From positions 186,001 to 250,000 of the forward strand of contig JAACMV010000003.1 in assembly GCA_010909725.1 (NCBI GenBank): DNA of 64,000 bases, given 5' to 3'. The DNA comes from Picochlorum sp. 'celeri'. Lineage: Eukaryota > Chlorophyta > Trebouxiophyceae. Shown in pieces: positions 55,485 to 64,000 of the stretch. Position 1 is the stretch's first letter. Every line of letters begins with the position of its first letter. The position numbers and the translations under genes are program-made. The notes under the pieces were generated by a model. That model was not told the origin of the DNA, did not search any database, and worked only from the letters and a program-made list of their open reading frames with translations.

Positions 55485-56058
55485 TCACACAGTACTACAC
55501 AGTGCCACTCCCAATCCCAAGCACACCACTCCAGGAACACCAGGCCACACCGGCACCCCTTCTCCTATAATAAAATCAACCACAGCAGTACTCACAATAC
55601 TCGTCCCGTTGGTCAACGGCACCGCCAAAGAAATCTGAGAATCCTTCAACGCCCTTGCAAACAACACACTCCCCAACAGATTCAAACCCTGAGGAAGACT
55701 AAACTGCCAGCACACCAGGTGATCATAAACACTCTGAAGCACAGTAAACAGCACGCTCTCTGTCGCACGATGCCTTGTAAAACCGCCTGCAGCTCTTCTT
55801 CTCTTCTCCACCAACAGAGTCCCTCGGCGTATCAGTGGGTTGGTCACACCTGCATCGGATCCAATCAAGAAATCAGTACGTTTTACTGAAACACAGAGTC
55901 GCAGCTGGTATGCTGCCATACTGGTATTCTTTCTTCTGTCGGTCACATGATGATGATGTGGTCTTTATTATTGAAAGAATGATTGTTTATTGCCTTGTTA
56001 ATTCTGATCAACACGCACCCCACAGCACTCCAATCAAAATAAATATCCAAATATTCAT
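55485..56058 (-). CDS. TMEM234: TMEM234-like membrane protein (one intron)
   Basis: Exons 56058-56019 (40 nt) and 55849-55485 give 134 residues. The intron 55850-56018 is 169 nt (GTGCGT...GATGCAG), the longest placed here. Splicing gives MNIWIFILIGVLWG-VTNPLIRRG, the expected first helix and WGxTNPL motif of TMEM234; the unspliced frame would start at a GTG and encode an unrelated polar N-terminus. Later landmarks are CWQFSLPQGLNLLGSVLFARAL, ISLAVPLTNGTSIVSTAVVDFIIGE and GVVCLGLGVAL. TMEM234 is a four-helix, EamA-like half-transporter of unknown substrate found across eukaryotes. Length equals the family's usual ~130-165 residues. Confidence 0.85.
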
Positions 56059-56558
56059 CCACACATAGTGTATTCAAAATACAGCAGAATACATAGCCAT
56101 GCATGGGACATGCAGTCATCTGTGAGTATCTAAATGTATCTATTTACGGACTCGTACGTTTCGTACGCATGATCATCCAAATCTTCTTCTTTCAACACCC
56201 ATGCTCCGAGAAAAAGTGATTGAACCGATACAAGTAAAAATAGTACATTTGTATCTCACCAGGGTCTGTAGTGGATGTACATGATCACCGAATCAGTCGT
56301 CTCTGATTCGCATTCTTTCACAGAAGATTTCAGGATTGTTATTATTTACTAGGAAAGAAAAGAAACAATCAGCATCATTATTTCATAAAACATTTATATG
56401 GAAGTACTGATCCATCCATGAAGTAAAAGAAACGAGACTCTTCAAGCAGCAAAAAAGGTAAAGAAGAAACTTGAGAAGAAGATACTGCAACTAGAATAGA
56501 ATAAAAGACGTTAGTAGTAGTAGTAGCAGTAGTACTCTGACCATCATCATCGTATGCG
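56059..56558. other. Divergent intergenic region
   Basis: These 500 bp lie between the TMEM234 start (minus) and the nucleotide-sugar transporter ATG (plus). CGTACG occurs twice within 16 bp (56153-56158 and 56164-56169, partly as TCGTACGTTTCGTACG). A TAG microsatellite lies at its 3' end. No gene or RNA is recognised. Confidence 0.4.
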
Positions 56559-56574
56559 ATGAGTAGTAGTAGTA
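56512..56574 (+). repeat. TAG/AGT trinucleotide repeat across the transporter start
   Basis: TAGTAG tracts at 56512-56535 (5' UTR) and 56562-56574 (coding Ser-Ser-Ser-Ser just after the ATG) flank the start codon, followed by a CAG run coding Gln. Likely polymorphic. Confidence 0.7.
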
Positions 56575-57659
56575 TGGATCAACAGCAGCAACAGGGGAGT
56601 GGGGGTCACAAACCCATGGTTCGCATTGCGTCCATCCTGTATTTTATGGGGTCCTCCATGCTGGTGCAATTCACCACCAAGGCCATCTTCACGACGTATC
56701 AGTTCCATTTTCCTTTGACGGTAGCATTATTACAGATGACATTTATATCCATCGTGACATTCATCGTGGCAAAGCCAGAGGTGTCGTTGGGGCTGTTCAA
56801 GAGCCTGGCGCCCCTCGCTGTGATCAATGTGCTCAATGTGGTGTCTGGATTGGTCGGGACTGGTGGCCTCAATGTACCCATGTTCATCGCCTTGAGGCGC
56901 TTTACGCTTTTATTTACCATTCTATTAGAGCGGTTTTGGTTGAAGAAAACGCACGATTGGCCGACGCTGAGCGCCATGGGGATTATGATTGGTGGGGCTC
57001 TGATTGCAGCCCTCACAGACATGACGTTTTCCTTGTACGGGTATTCTGCCGTCTTGTGCAACGACGTCCTGACGTCGTTGTATTTAATCATGGTGAAGAA
57101 TGCCCCGGTGACGAGAGGTCTCACGACCACGAGAATGCTGTTTTATAATTCAACAATGAGTATTCCTCTCCTCTTGTTTGCCATGTACACCAGGAATGAG
57201 CTTGGTCGACTGTCCACAGCACCTCAGCTTCAGAATCCAGAGTTTGTCGTTGTATTATTCTTGGCAAGTGCGCTTGGGTTGAGTATCAATCATTCCACAT
57301 TCATCTGCACTCGTATTAATGAACCGCTGATGACGTCTGTGGCTGGAAACTTGAAGAATGCAGTCATGACTGTTGTTGGGGCCATTGCCTTTCCAGACTT
57401 TGTGTTTGACCCAGCCAATACGCTTGGTCTTACATTGTCCATGACCGGTGCTATTTGGTATGCGACAAGATCTGCATTGAAAGCTCGACAAAAGACCATG
57501 AAGGATACGTTGTTACAGCAACAGCCAGTGATTGGTAAGGATCGATTGAGAAAATTGAGCGGCACCAGCCAGGATGATATCCAACCCATCATCCTCCAGG
57601 GGAGGAATGATTCGCTCGAGATGCGAATGACGCAGAATCAGCCATTCTCCCCTGAATAA
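56559..57659 (+). CDS. Nucleotide-sugar transporter (SLC35D/GONST-like, DMT superfamily)
   Basis: A 366-residue protein with about ten hydrophobic helices after a short Ser/Gln-rich N-terminus. Landmarks of the SLC35D branch are TKAIFTTYQFHFPLTVALLQM, VSGLVGTGGLNVPMFIALRRFTLLFTILLE, YSAVLCNDVLTSLYLIMVKN and INEPLMTSVAGNLKNAVMTVVG. The last aligns with the GALNK nucleotide-sugar-binding motif of GDP-mannose transporters, here GNLKN. It probably exchanges UDP- or GDP-sugars for the monophosphate across the Golgi or ER membrane; the sugar cannot be decided by eye. The C-terminal ~55 residues are polar and cytosolic. TGTAA (57684-57688) lies 25 nt after the stop. Confidence 0.87.
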   Translation: MSSSSMDQQQQQGSGGHKPMVRIASILYFMGSSMLVQFTTKAIFTTYQFHFPLTVALLQMTFISIVTFIVAKPEVSLGLFKSLAPLAVINVLNVVSGLVGTGGLNVPMFIALRRFTLLFTILLERFWLKKTHDWPTLSAMGIMIGGALIAALTDMTFSLYGYSAVLCNDVLTSLYLIMVKNAPVTRGLTTTRMLFYNSTMSIPLLLFAMYTRNELGRLSTAPQLQNPEFVVVLFLASALGLSINHSTFICTRINEPLMTSVAGNLKNAVMTVVGAIAFPDFVFDPANTLGLTLSMTGAIWYATRSALKARQKTMKDTLLQQQPVIGKDRLRKLSGTSQDDIQPIILQGRNDSLEMRMTQNQPFSPE

Positions 57660-57697
57660 TTATAATTATATACATAAAAAAGTTGTAATAGTTACAT

Positions 57698-58313
57698 ATG
57701 ATGAGGAAGAAGAGGCATCCATTCGAAGAAGAAAAAGCGCTGACATGGGAAAGCGTTTCATGGCCAGATGGGTCCAGGTATGAGGCTGATCGGTTTCCTT
57801 TTTATTTATTTAAGAAATATTGAATATTTTTTACTATCTGCATATAGATATGAGGGATTGGTCAAGGGAGATTGTGCGCATGTGAGAGGGGTGTTTACAT
57901 ATGGCAAGGACGGGGACAGGTATTTGGGAGAATACAAGGATAATGAGATGGATGGGTATGGAGTGTATGCGTGGAAGCGTGGTACTGTGTATCGAGGGGA
58001 GTGGAAGGAGAGTATGATGCATGGGTGTGGGGTCAAGGTGGTGAAGCAGGCGAATGGGACCATGTTGGCAGAGGAGGGTGAGTTTGTTGAGGATGAATGG
58101 AAGGGGGTGACGGGGGTTTGTAGTTTGAAGCAGGCGCGGAAGGCTGCGGAATATGCTGATGCGGCAGCTCAGATGGCGTCGGCGTTTCAGTTGGATAGAG
58201 AATATGTGGCAGATGATGGGAATGTGCCTGCTGGGTTGAAGAGGGTGGCAGAGGGTATGGAGGCGAATCGGAGTGAGAGGCGGAAGGGAAGGCGGTTTTT
58301 CGGATTGTTCTAG
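57698..58313 (+). CDS. MORN-repeat protein (one intron)
   Basis: Exons 57698-57777 and 57848-58313 give 181 residues; the intron 57778-57847 is 70 nt (GTATGA...CATATAG). Two in-frame ATGs start it (57698 or 57701). Splicing gives WPDGSR-YEGLVKGDCAHVRGVFTYGKDGDRYLGEYKDNEMDGYGVYAW, three to four MORN units (YxGexkdgxxhGxGxxxw), then YRGEWKESMMHGCGVKVV. The C-terminal ~60 residues are helical and basic (LKRVAEGMEANRSERRKGRRFF). MORN repeats bind phospholipids or act as structural ladders in membrane-, plastid- or cilium-associated proteins. Its partner is unknown. It lies 38 bp downstream of the transporter stop on the same strand. Confidence 0.78.
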
Positions 58314-58334
58314 ATGCATTAGTACATTTACATG

Positions 58335-61300
58335 TTAATAGTATATGAGTGGGGGACTCGGGTATGATTCATTGGTGGTGTGGAGGTGATGGAGGGCGCT
58401 GGTATCATGGATCACAGTGGTGGATTCTTGTGCCGACTCTACAGGCGTCTTCCTGGATGGTGGATCGACGTGGGCAGTCAGCTTTCGTGTCTTGATACCG
58501 ATTGGAGCAATGTAGTTTGTATAAAAGTCTACTACGTTGGCGTGTGTGATGGTGTGGAGAGCATGAATGTCAGCCTGCCTGTGGTCAAATTCTCCTGATC
58601 TGTTGATGAGCGCATCCCAGAGGCGCTCTCCTTGGTCGGACAGATTTCTATCCTTTTGCTGTTTATGCTCTATGAGAGCTTTTTTATTGTTTTCGAATTC
58701 TGTGTCGCTCATTGATGTGAGCGTATCGAGGAATTCGATAAGGAAGGTGTCAATCTCGTGTTCCAGATGGACTGCTGCATGGTTTCTGCTCTGGATTACT
58801 ATGCAGAGGCCTTGCACGCCGTGGGTGAGGCGGGTCCCGCTCGATACGATATACCCAAGCTGTTTTTGTGTTCTCAAAATGTTATAGCATGGGGCGTAGA
58901 GTATTTGGTCGACCAGGTCCAGCAAGCTCCTTTCCTTTGCTGAGAGGGCATGGCCCACTTGAATGTAATACTCAATGCTGCTATTCTCCTCCTGTGGGTT
59001 CACAGCGACCTCCTTTCTGATTATATTGCCCTGTAGTTTCATAACGTGTGGAATCATATGAGACGCTGAGTGTGTAAAACCAAGTGAATTGCTGGCAATC
59101 TGGCACAGGTTCTGTGCAGCCTCTTTGGTGCAGTTTCCTATAATGAGGCTTGCAAGGTGGCCCTTTTCCACCAAGGTTTTCGAAAACTGTCGGACCTGAT
59201 CACCCTCAATGCTCTGTATTTCAATCATCACATCTCTTGGATCAACTTGCTGATGTTTGAGGGTCTGCAATCGCAAGAATGTGGCATGTTTTGTTGGCTT
59301 GATCAATGCATTCGAGTAGTGCCTGTGCACTGTTTCCTTGACTCTGGCAAAATCGTCATCTTTGAATTCGAGTCGAGCCAATGTAGAGAATACCAAATGT
59401 GTCAATTGATCTATTTTTTCACTAAACCCTTCGATCCTAAAGTCTATACTACCGTGCCCGTCCATGTATATAGAGTAATGCATGCCAGCCATGTCAGCCA
59501 AGTAGGTTTCCTCACAGAGAACATCTTCCAACAGTTTTATGGTGAGATGCGTCAATGCGGCATGCCTTGGAGATATATCTGATATCGTGTAATGAAATTT
59601 ATAGAATGAGCTGATTTTAGGAACCCGAAATTCTGTATCCATCAGATGGAAGAGTGTCGCATTGGACACATCTGGAGATGATGAGGTGGATACTCTGGTG
59701 GGGATTCCCCTGTGTCCACTGACATGCTCCTTTGATACCACAGACGTATCGGTGGCAATATATGGATTTTGTTTTGGTAAGTGATATACCTCTTCAGATT
59801 GCGTTCTATCATGGCGTACAACTGCAGGATCCAGCTGACACACTAAAAAATCAAACTGAAACCACTTTTCAGAAATCTCTTGTACATCCGACACACTGCG
59901 CATGGACTTCATTCGAGCCACCTGCTTACCGTAGGACTTGGTTTGAAGTTCTATTGCTGCACGCTCGGGTACCATGTATCCGAGAATTTGCTGGATCAGC
60001 GCAGGGTCGAATTCATCGTGCAGAAATGACCATTCTAGAATGTGATGAAGGGGGACATGATGCATATCGGAACTGATCTGCGATACATAGTCCGATGGAT
60101 CCTCTTCTTCTAAGTAATCCCATTTAAGCCGTGCAATAGCTTTCATTTCATCCCAGACCCATTTCTGGGGCTCCATACTCTGGAGCATGTCAAGGTATCG
60201 AAATACTGCCCTGACAACGCGTAATCCACACCCAGGCTCAGCATCGAGGCCACTATCAGTCAATGTAACTGTTATTTCAAACAACCAATACGATGAATTC
60301 TGCTCGGATACACCTGCGCAGAGATCTGTCGCCCATTCACTGTGTTTTAAACACGCCAACAGTGATCCCTTGCCCTCATGGCCTACCAAGTGACTGATGT
60401 AATCCTCCGCCTTTTTACCATACTGCTTCTCTAGCCAAGACGGCAGATAAAATGACACTGTGACTTTATTCTCGTCTCGAGAGGACGGAATGACGGAGAG
60501 CTGGAGGTCATTCCTGGTTAGGGGCATGTGGTCAAACCGAGTGCGACTGGTCATTTCAGAACATGGTATTCCAGCAAAATGTTCCTCCACCCACGACTCC
60601 ATCACAGAAATTTCTTCTCCCGACAGGATGACAAGATTCATTCGTTCTGCACTGTAGAATCTTTTGTAATATTCAATGATCCTATCCCTCACATTCACGC
60701 CTTTGGCAGCAGGTTGATCAAAGAGAGATTCTTTATTGCCCCAGCCAAATTTGGAAGCTGGATGGCCAGGTGCCACCATGGATGCTCTTGATTGCGATAA
60801 GCGACATGAATCGCTTTGCAATACACCAGAGAACTCGCTATCTATGGCAAGAACCTCCCTCTCCATTGCATCTTGCTTGAACAATGGAGCAATGAAGAAT
60901 TGGGCGAATCGATCCAATGCACCCCAAAAAGCATCTGGAGCGCATTCAAAATGAAACGTAGTGCTCTCCTCTTCAGTGAAAGCGTTGCTAGAACCATTGT
61001 GCTGATTTAAGTATGCATCATACTCATGTTCATCTGGAAACTTCTCACTCCCCATAAAAAGCATGTGTTCCAAGTAATGACTCAGACCAGGCAACTCATC
61101 TGGGTCACAAAAATGCCCTACACCCACAGAGAGAGCAGCTGCAGCTCGTTTCATTCCCATCTCATCACCACCAGTGGAACCATCAGTCAAGGACCCTTCC
61201 TGCATCATAATGGCCATAGCATATCACATCGAGCATCGAAGGAGCCTTTAAATCCCATCCATCCATTGAGAAATATATAACCCTCCCATCAATAACGTAC

Positions 61301-61507
61301 ATCACTATCGCATTCGCTGCGAGACTCATCTTCAGAGCTGGTACCCTCATGCACCTCATGTTCTCGTGAATGTTCCTTACTGGCGCATTGGGCAGATTGA
61401 ATCTCAGAATCATGAATTAAAATAACCTTGAGGCCATTGGACAACTCAATCGCTTTGTAAACCCGTGAATCGGCTGGAGAAGAGTTGATCTTTGAAAGGA
61501 CTTTCAT
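58335..61507 (-). CDS. Nardilysin/insulysin-like M16A metalloprotease (one intron)
   Basis: Exons 61507-61301 and 61199-58335 join in phase 0 to 1023 residues; the intron 61200-61300 is 101 nt (GTACGT...TGATGCAG). Exon 1 supplies the expected start of the first M16 domain (YKAIELSNGLKVILIHDSE) and a short acidic segment (EGTSSEDESRSECDSD). Exon 2 continues AAAALSVGVGHFCDPDELPGLSHYLEHMLFMG. The inverted zinc motif HxxEH is His110-Tyr-Leu-Glu113-His114, with the third ligand in EREVLAIDSEF. The length, about 1000 residues with four M16 domains, fits insulysin/nardilysin. An acidic insert at this exact place is a nardilysin feature, though much longer in animals. It degrades short peptides; location is uncertain. 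TTACA at 58328-58332 gives TGTAA just after the stop. Confidence 0.9.
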
Positions 61508-61869
61508 GTGTGCACGTCTTCTCGATCAGATCAGAGAATAAGGGCTTCTAGAGCCATGATATACATCAATATAAATTTATAAATAATATAGTGCGCAATT
61601 GATATGGCCATCGGCTCAATTTGTGGACATCCGTCATTCCGAATGGCCAATATTGGGTGCTTGAAATCACAACCAGACTGCTGCGTCCTGTTTGTTGAAT
61701 TTGAACACCCTCGATATTGTCGATGCCATCTATCAGTATCCTCATTGTACAAAGCCATCAGGATTCAACGTTGAAGACGTCTCTATGATGGAAAAGGTGT
61801 TTGTACTTGTGGATCTCTGTATCATACACATACCACGTGTGTCTGCTGGCACCTAAAGTTGACCACATC
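61508..61869. promoter_or_regulatory. Divergent promoter region of protease and SPAG6
   Basis: These 362 bp lie between the nardilysin-like start and the SPAG6 start. A perfect 12-bp palindrome TTCAACGTTGAA (61764-61775), containing TCAACG on both strands, sits ~95 nt before the SPAG6 ATG. CCACGTG is at 61833-61839. No gene is recognised. Confidence 0.45.
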
Positions 61870-63783
61870 ATGGTCAGACACACTGGGAATACTACTGCGC
61901 CTCGAGCGAAGGAGGAGCGTCCCGTTATGGGAGTTTTGGAGCGATACAGGAAGGAGAAACAGCATTTTATTGCGTCGTTTCTGTCCATGTGCCACCAGCC
62001 TGGGGAGAAGGCAACAGTGGTGAACGAAGGAGGGCCACTCTTGTTTCATTTGGCTCAGGATCCTGATGTAGCGATTCGTGTTCTTGCGTACAGAGCGATT
62101 AATTCTCTCGTACTTCGTTTTGAATCTGTATGGGACATCGATACCGATGTCATGGTGGGGCTTGCGAATGAGATGGACGCTGTTGCCCAGAGGATGAAGG
62201 CTTCAAAGGAACATCATCAAGATGGTGACATAGAGCTCTTCAACGAGATTTGCGCGACTGTCGCCAACTTGTTCAACTGGAAGAAATTTCATGATGCTCT
62301 TGATGAGTCAGTAGTCCACATATGTATGAAAAGTTGTGCGATGTGCTTGGATGTAGATGATGAACAGCTGCAATCATATGTTGTTGGGATGCTCAACATA
62401 TTTCTGTCGTGTCGGGAGAGCTTGGTACAGTCATTCGATGTGGAAACCAGCGCATCTTCTATACTAGAGAAGATTGAAAACCATCCTAGGTTGGAAAGGA
62501 ATGCGTTGAGATTCTTTTCCCACGCCATTCCTGGGATTACATCTCCAACAATCATCTCAGCATTGTTCACACATGCCCACAGCCGCTTGGTGCAGTGTGA
62601 TGCATCCGGAGATACTGATCTGATTGTTGACACTTTAAACTTGATAGACAGTATCTTGGCGTTGCATGCGGATACATGCGAGTTTGATGAACAGTCGTAC
62701 TCTGTACTGTGTTCATGTGCAGCCATGTCTAGGGAGAATGCGTCTCTTGTGGTTGCATTGAATATCCTTGCGAGACTTGCGAGCAATTGTTCTGAAGCTA
62801 TTGTATACCTTTTTGATCATACAGATGTTTTGAAAGGCATGACGGAATTTTTGGATGACCTTGACGGCCCACAATTGTACGTGCATTCTTGTTGTGACCG
62901 TGAGTGTGTGTCTGTGTGATGAGGATCTCCGTGAAAATACTACACCTGTTGCATGCAGACTTCCTGTACTTTATGTTGTCGTACACATCTGTAAGTACTC
63001 GGAAGAATACTGCAATGTGATGATTGATGAGCCATTCGAGTGCATTAGGCGCTTTGCTGTGGTGCTGGCGCATGGGTCCCAGGAGAATGTTCGGCAAGTG
63101 GCTGCATGGGGTTTGGGTGTAATTGGGTCACAAAATGCTCAATTTGCACAGCGCGTTGCAGAATCTGGTGGATTGTTAACCATCATTGCCGCGATGAGAG
63201 GCCAGCGCGATGAGAACTCGCCTATTTTTTCCACATGCCAGGACTCTGGGTGTGCAACAGTATCCAAGTTGGAGTATTTGGATGCACTCATTGCTCTTCT
63301 CGACCAGTGCGTATGAGTAGTATGATGTATTGGGTACAAAACAATATATATGATGAGTGTCATGTGCAATGCAGGGATATTTCAGAGGCAATACGTGTGG
63401 AATTATTCAAGCGCACAGCAGATATCTTGCAAGCGAATCCTTTCTACTGTGCAGACTTTGTCCAGGCTGGTGCACTCGAAACACTCATAGCTCAAGGTAC
63501 ATACATTTCCATACTATGCTTCCAGTGTGTTGTCCGTTGCATTCATCTTTGTTACATATTCTATTCTGTACATACAGGGGAGAAGAATCCTGCATTGCAC
63601 CATTCCATGATGAGCATTTGCCAGATGTATCCAAAAGAGCTTGTTAACAGATGTTCACCATCGTATATGAAGCAATTGGTTGATAAATTTAAAAGAGAAT
63701 CAATGAAATCAGTCGGTCCTACGTTGCCAGAAGAATCTGTTGACTGCATCACTGATGATGATGATGGCGGTGCATCTGTATAA
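61870..63783 (+). CDS. SPAG6: SPAG6/PF16 axonemal central-pair armadillo protein (four exons)
   Basis: Exons 61870-62876, 62959-63306, 63375-63496 and 63578-63783 give 560 residues (541 if Met at 61927 is used). Introns are 82, 68 and 81 nt, with donors GTACGT, GTGCGT and GTACAT and acceptors CATGCAG, AATGCAG and CATACAG. The third is in frame without stops. The start MGVLERYRKEKQHFI matches the PF16/SPAG6 N-terminus (VFEQYQKARTQFV). Armadillo repeats follow (e.g. ENVRQVAAWGLGVIGSQNAQFAQRVAESGGL). The end SMMSICQMYPKELVNRCSPSYMKQLVDKF matches the family's last block. PF16 stabilises the C1 central microtubule of motile 9+2 flagella. Sequence divergence from Chlamydomonas/human forms looks high, so a fast-evolving orthologue is likely. 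Confidence 0.85.
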
Positions 63784-63938
63784 ACCAAGGCTTTCTGACC
63801 CATATTACAAGAATAATAGATGTTGTGTAAAAAACTATGCAAAATAATTATTGATCAAGCCAACCAGAATCCATGTTGATGCACAAGCACCACCATTGAC
63901 AATTTGATCGGCCATCTCATCACATAGCAGTCAACATC
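63784..63938. other. Convergent intergenic region
   Basis: Short gap between SPAG6 and the opposing gene. TGTAA at 63826-63830 lies ~43 nt after the SPAG6 stop. Nothing else is seen. Confidence 0.4.
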
Positions 63939-64000
63939 TTAGGCCTTGTGCTCGACGGACACAACCTTTCCAAGCATGACAGCGGTGTTTCCGTCAAGGA
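63939..64000 (-). CDS. 3' end of an unidentified gene (partial)
   Basis: The minus strand reads LDGNTAVMLGKVVSVEHKA followed by TAA (63939-63941), cut by the window edge. The composition looks like real coding sequence with a hydrophobic/charged alternation. Too short to name. Confidence 0.45.
   Translation of the reverse strand, partial: LDGNTAVMLGKVVSVEHKA

Noticed and set aside
55850..55946. N-terminus of the longer TMEM234 frame
   Set aside because: It starts at a GTG and is polar; the spliced model gives the expected WG-VTNPL helix.
61531..61988. Short minus-strand frames between the protease and SPAG6
   Set aside because: No recognisable content, and the second overlaps the SPAG6 start antisense.

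Overview
The window is eukaryotic nuclear DNA from a compact, gene-dense genome: about 41 protein genes in 64 kb, median spacing of a few hundred bases, and few short spliceosomal introns (I could place 16, 59-169 nt, in 11 genes). There are no rRNA genes, recognisable tRNAs, transposons or CRISPR arrays. The organism was not given. A flagellate green-algal (prasinophyte/chlorophyte-like) origin is the best fit I can argue. TGTAA occurs at or just after many stop codons, which is the green-algal poly(A) signal. Donor sites are often GTACGT or GTGCGT. There is an extracellular CAP protein with a Thr-Pro and poly-proline tail, a possible plastid CGL160-like protein, a plant-type MTA/SAH nucleosidase, and a PF16/SPAG6 gene that implies a motile 9+2 axoneme. 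This is inference and a database search could overturn it.

Layout. 1-11.1 kb: an organelle-targeted ViaA-like VWA protein (cut by the window edge), ribosome factor RPF1, two tandem secreted subtilisins sharing an unusual N-terminal region, a TRP-like channel and an FCP1/CPL-type phosphatase. 11.5-19.4 kb: PEX4, UVRAG/VPS38, an MTA/SAH nucleosidase with an in-frame intron, a double USP-domain protein, a metacaspase and TAF12. 19.8-30.5 kb: VPS35, a YqaJ-type nuclease, a histidine-rich secreted membrane protein, a DUF1499 membrane protein, the splicing factor CWC25, LSm5, a CAP/PR-1 protein and a CHCHD2/10-type protein. 30.7-45.1 kb: ATP synthase epsilon, a PHD/AT-hook chromatin protein, a zinc-ribbon protein, a UBTD-like protein lacking its ubiquitin-like domain, a CGL160-like membrane protein, PDCD2, a coiled-coil protein, a DNA ligase IV-like protein whose catalytic motifs are degenerate, an unknown protein and ribonucleotide reductase R2. 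45.2-64 kb: PMS2-type MutL, a GDPD phosphodiesterase, a four-exon glycine-rich micro-protein, TTI1, an acidic protein, TMEM234, a nucleotide-sugar transporter, a MORN protein, a nardilysin-like metalloprotease, SPAG6/PF16 and the 3' end of one more gene.

The genes are mostly unrelated housekeeping functions, as expected of a eukaryotic chromosome, but some share systems: LSm5 and CWC25 (splicing), VPS35 and VPS38 (endosome), PMS2, ligase IV-like and RNR (DNA maintenance), RPF1 and PDCD2 (ribosome assembly).

Most notable: (i) the ligase IV-like protein has Val where the AMP-accepting Lys should be, and its other nucleotidyltransferase motifs are also lost; (ii) a 9-mer, AGTCAACGC, occurs four times in the gaps 5' of the three secreted-hydrolase/CAP genes; (iii) the recent subtilisin pair differs by one intron just before the catalytic Asp; (iv) a glycine-rich 92-residue gene is split by three phase-1 introns; (v) an organellar homologue of bacterial ViaA.
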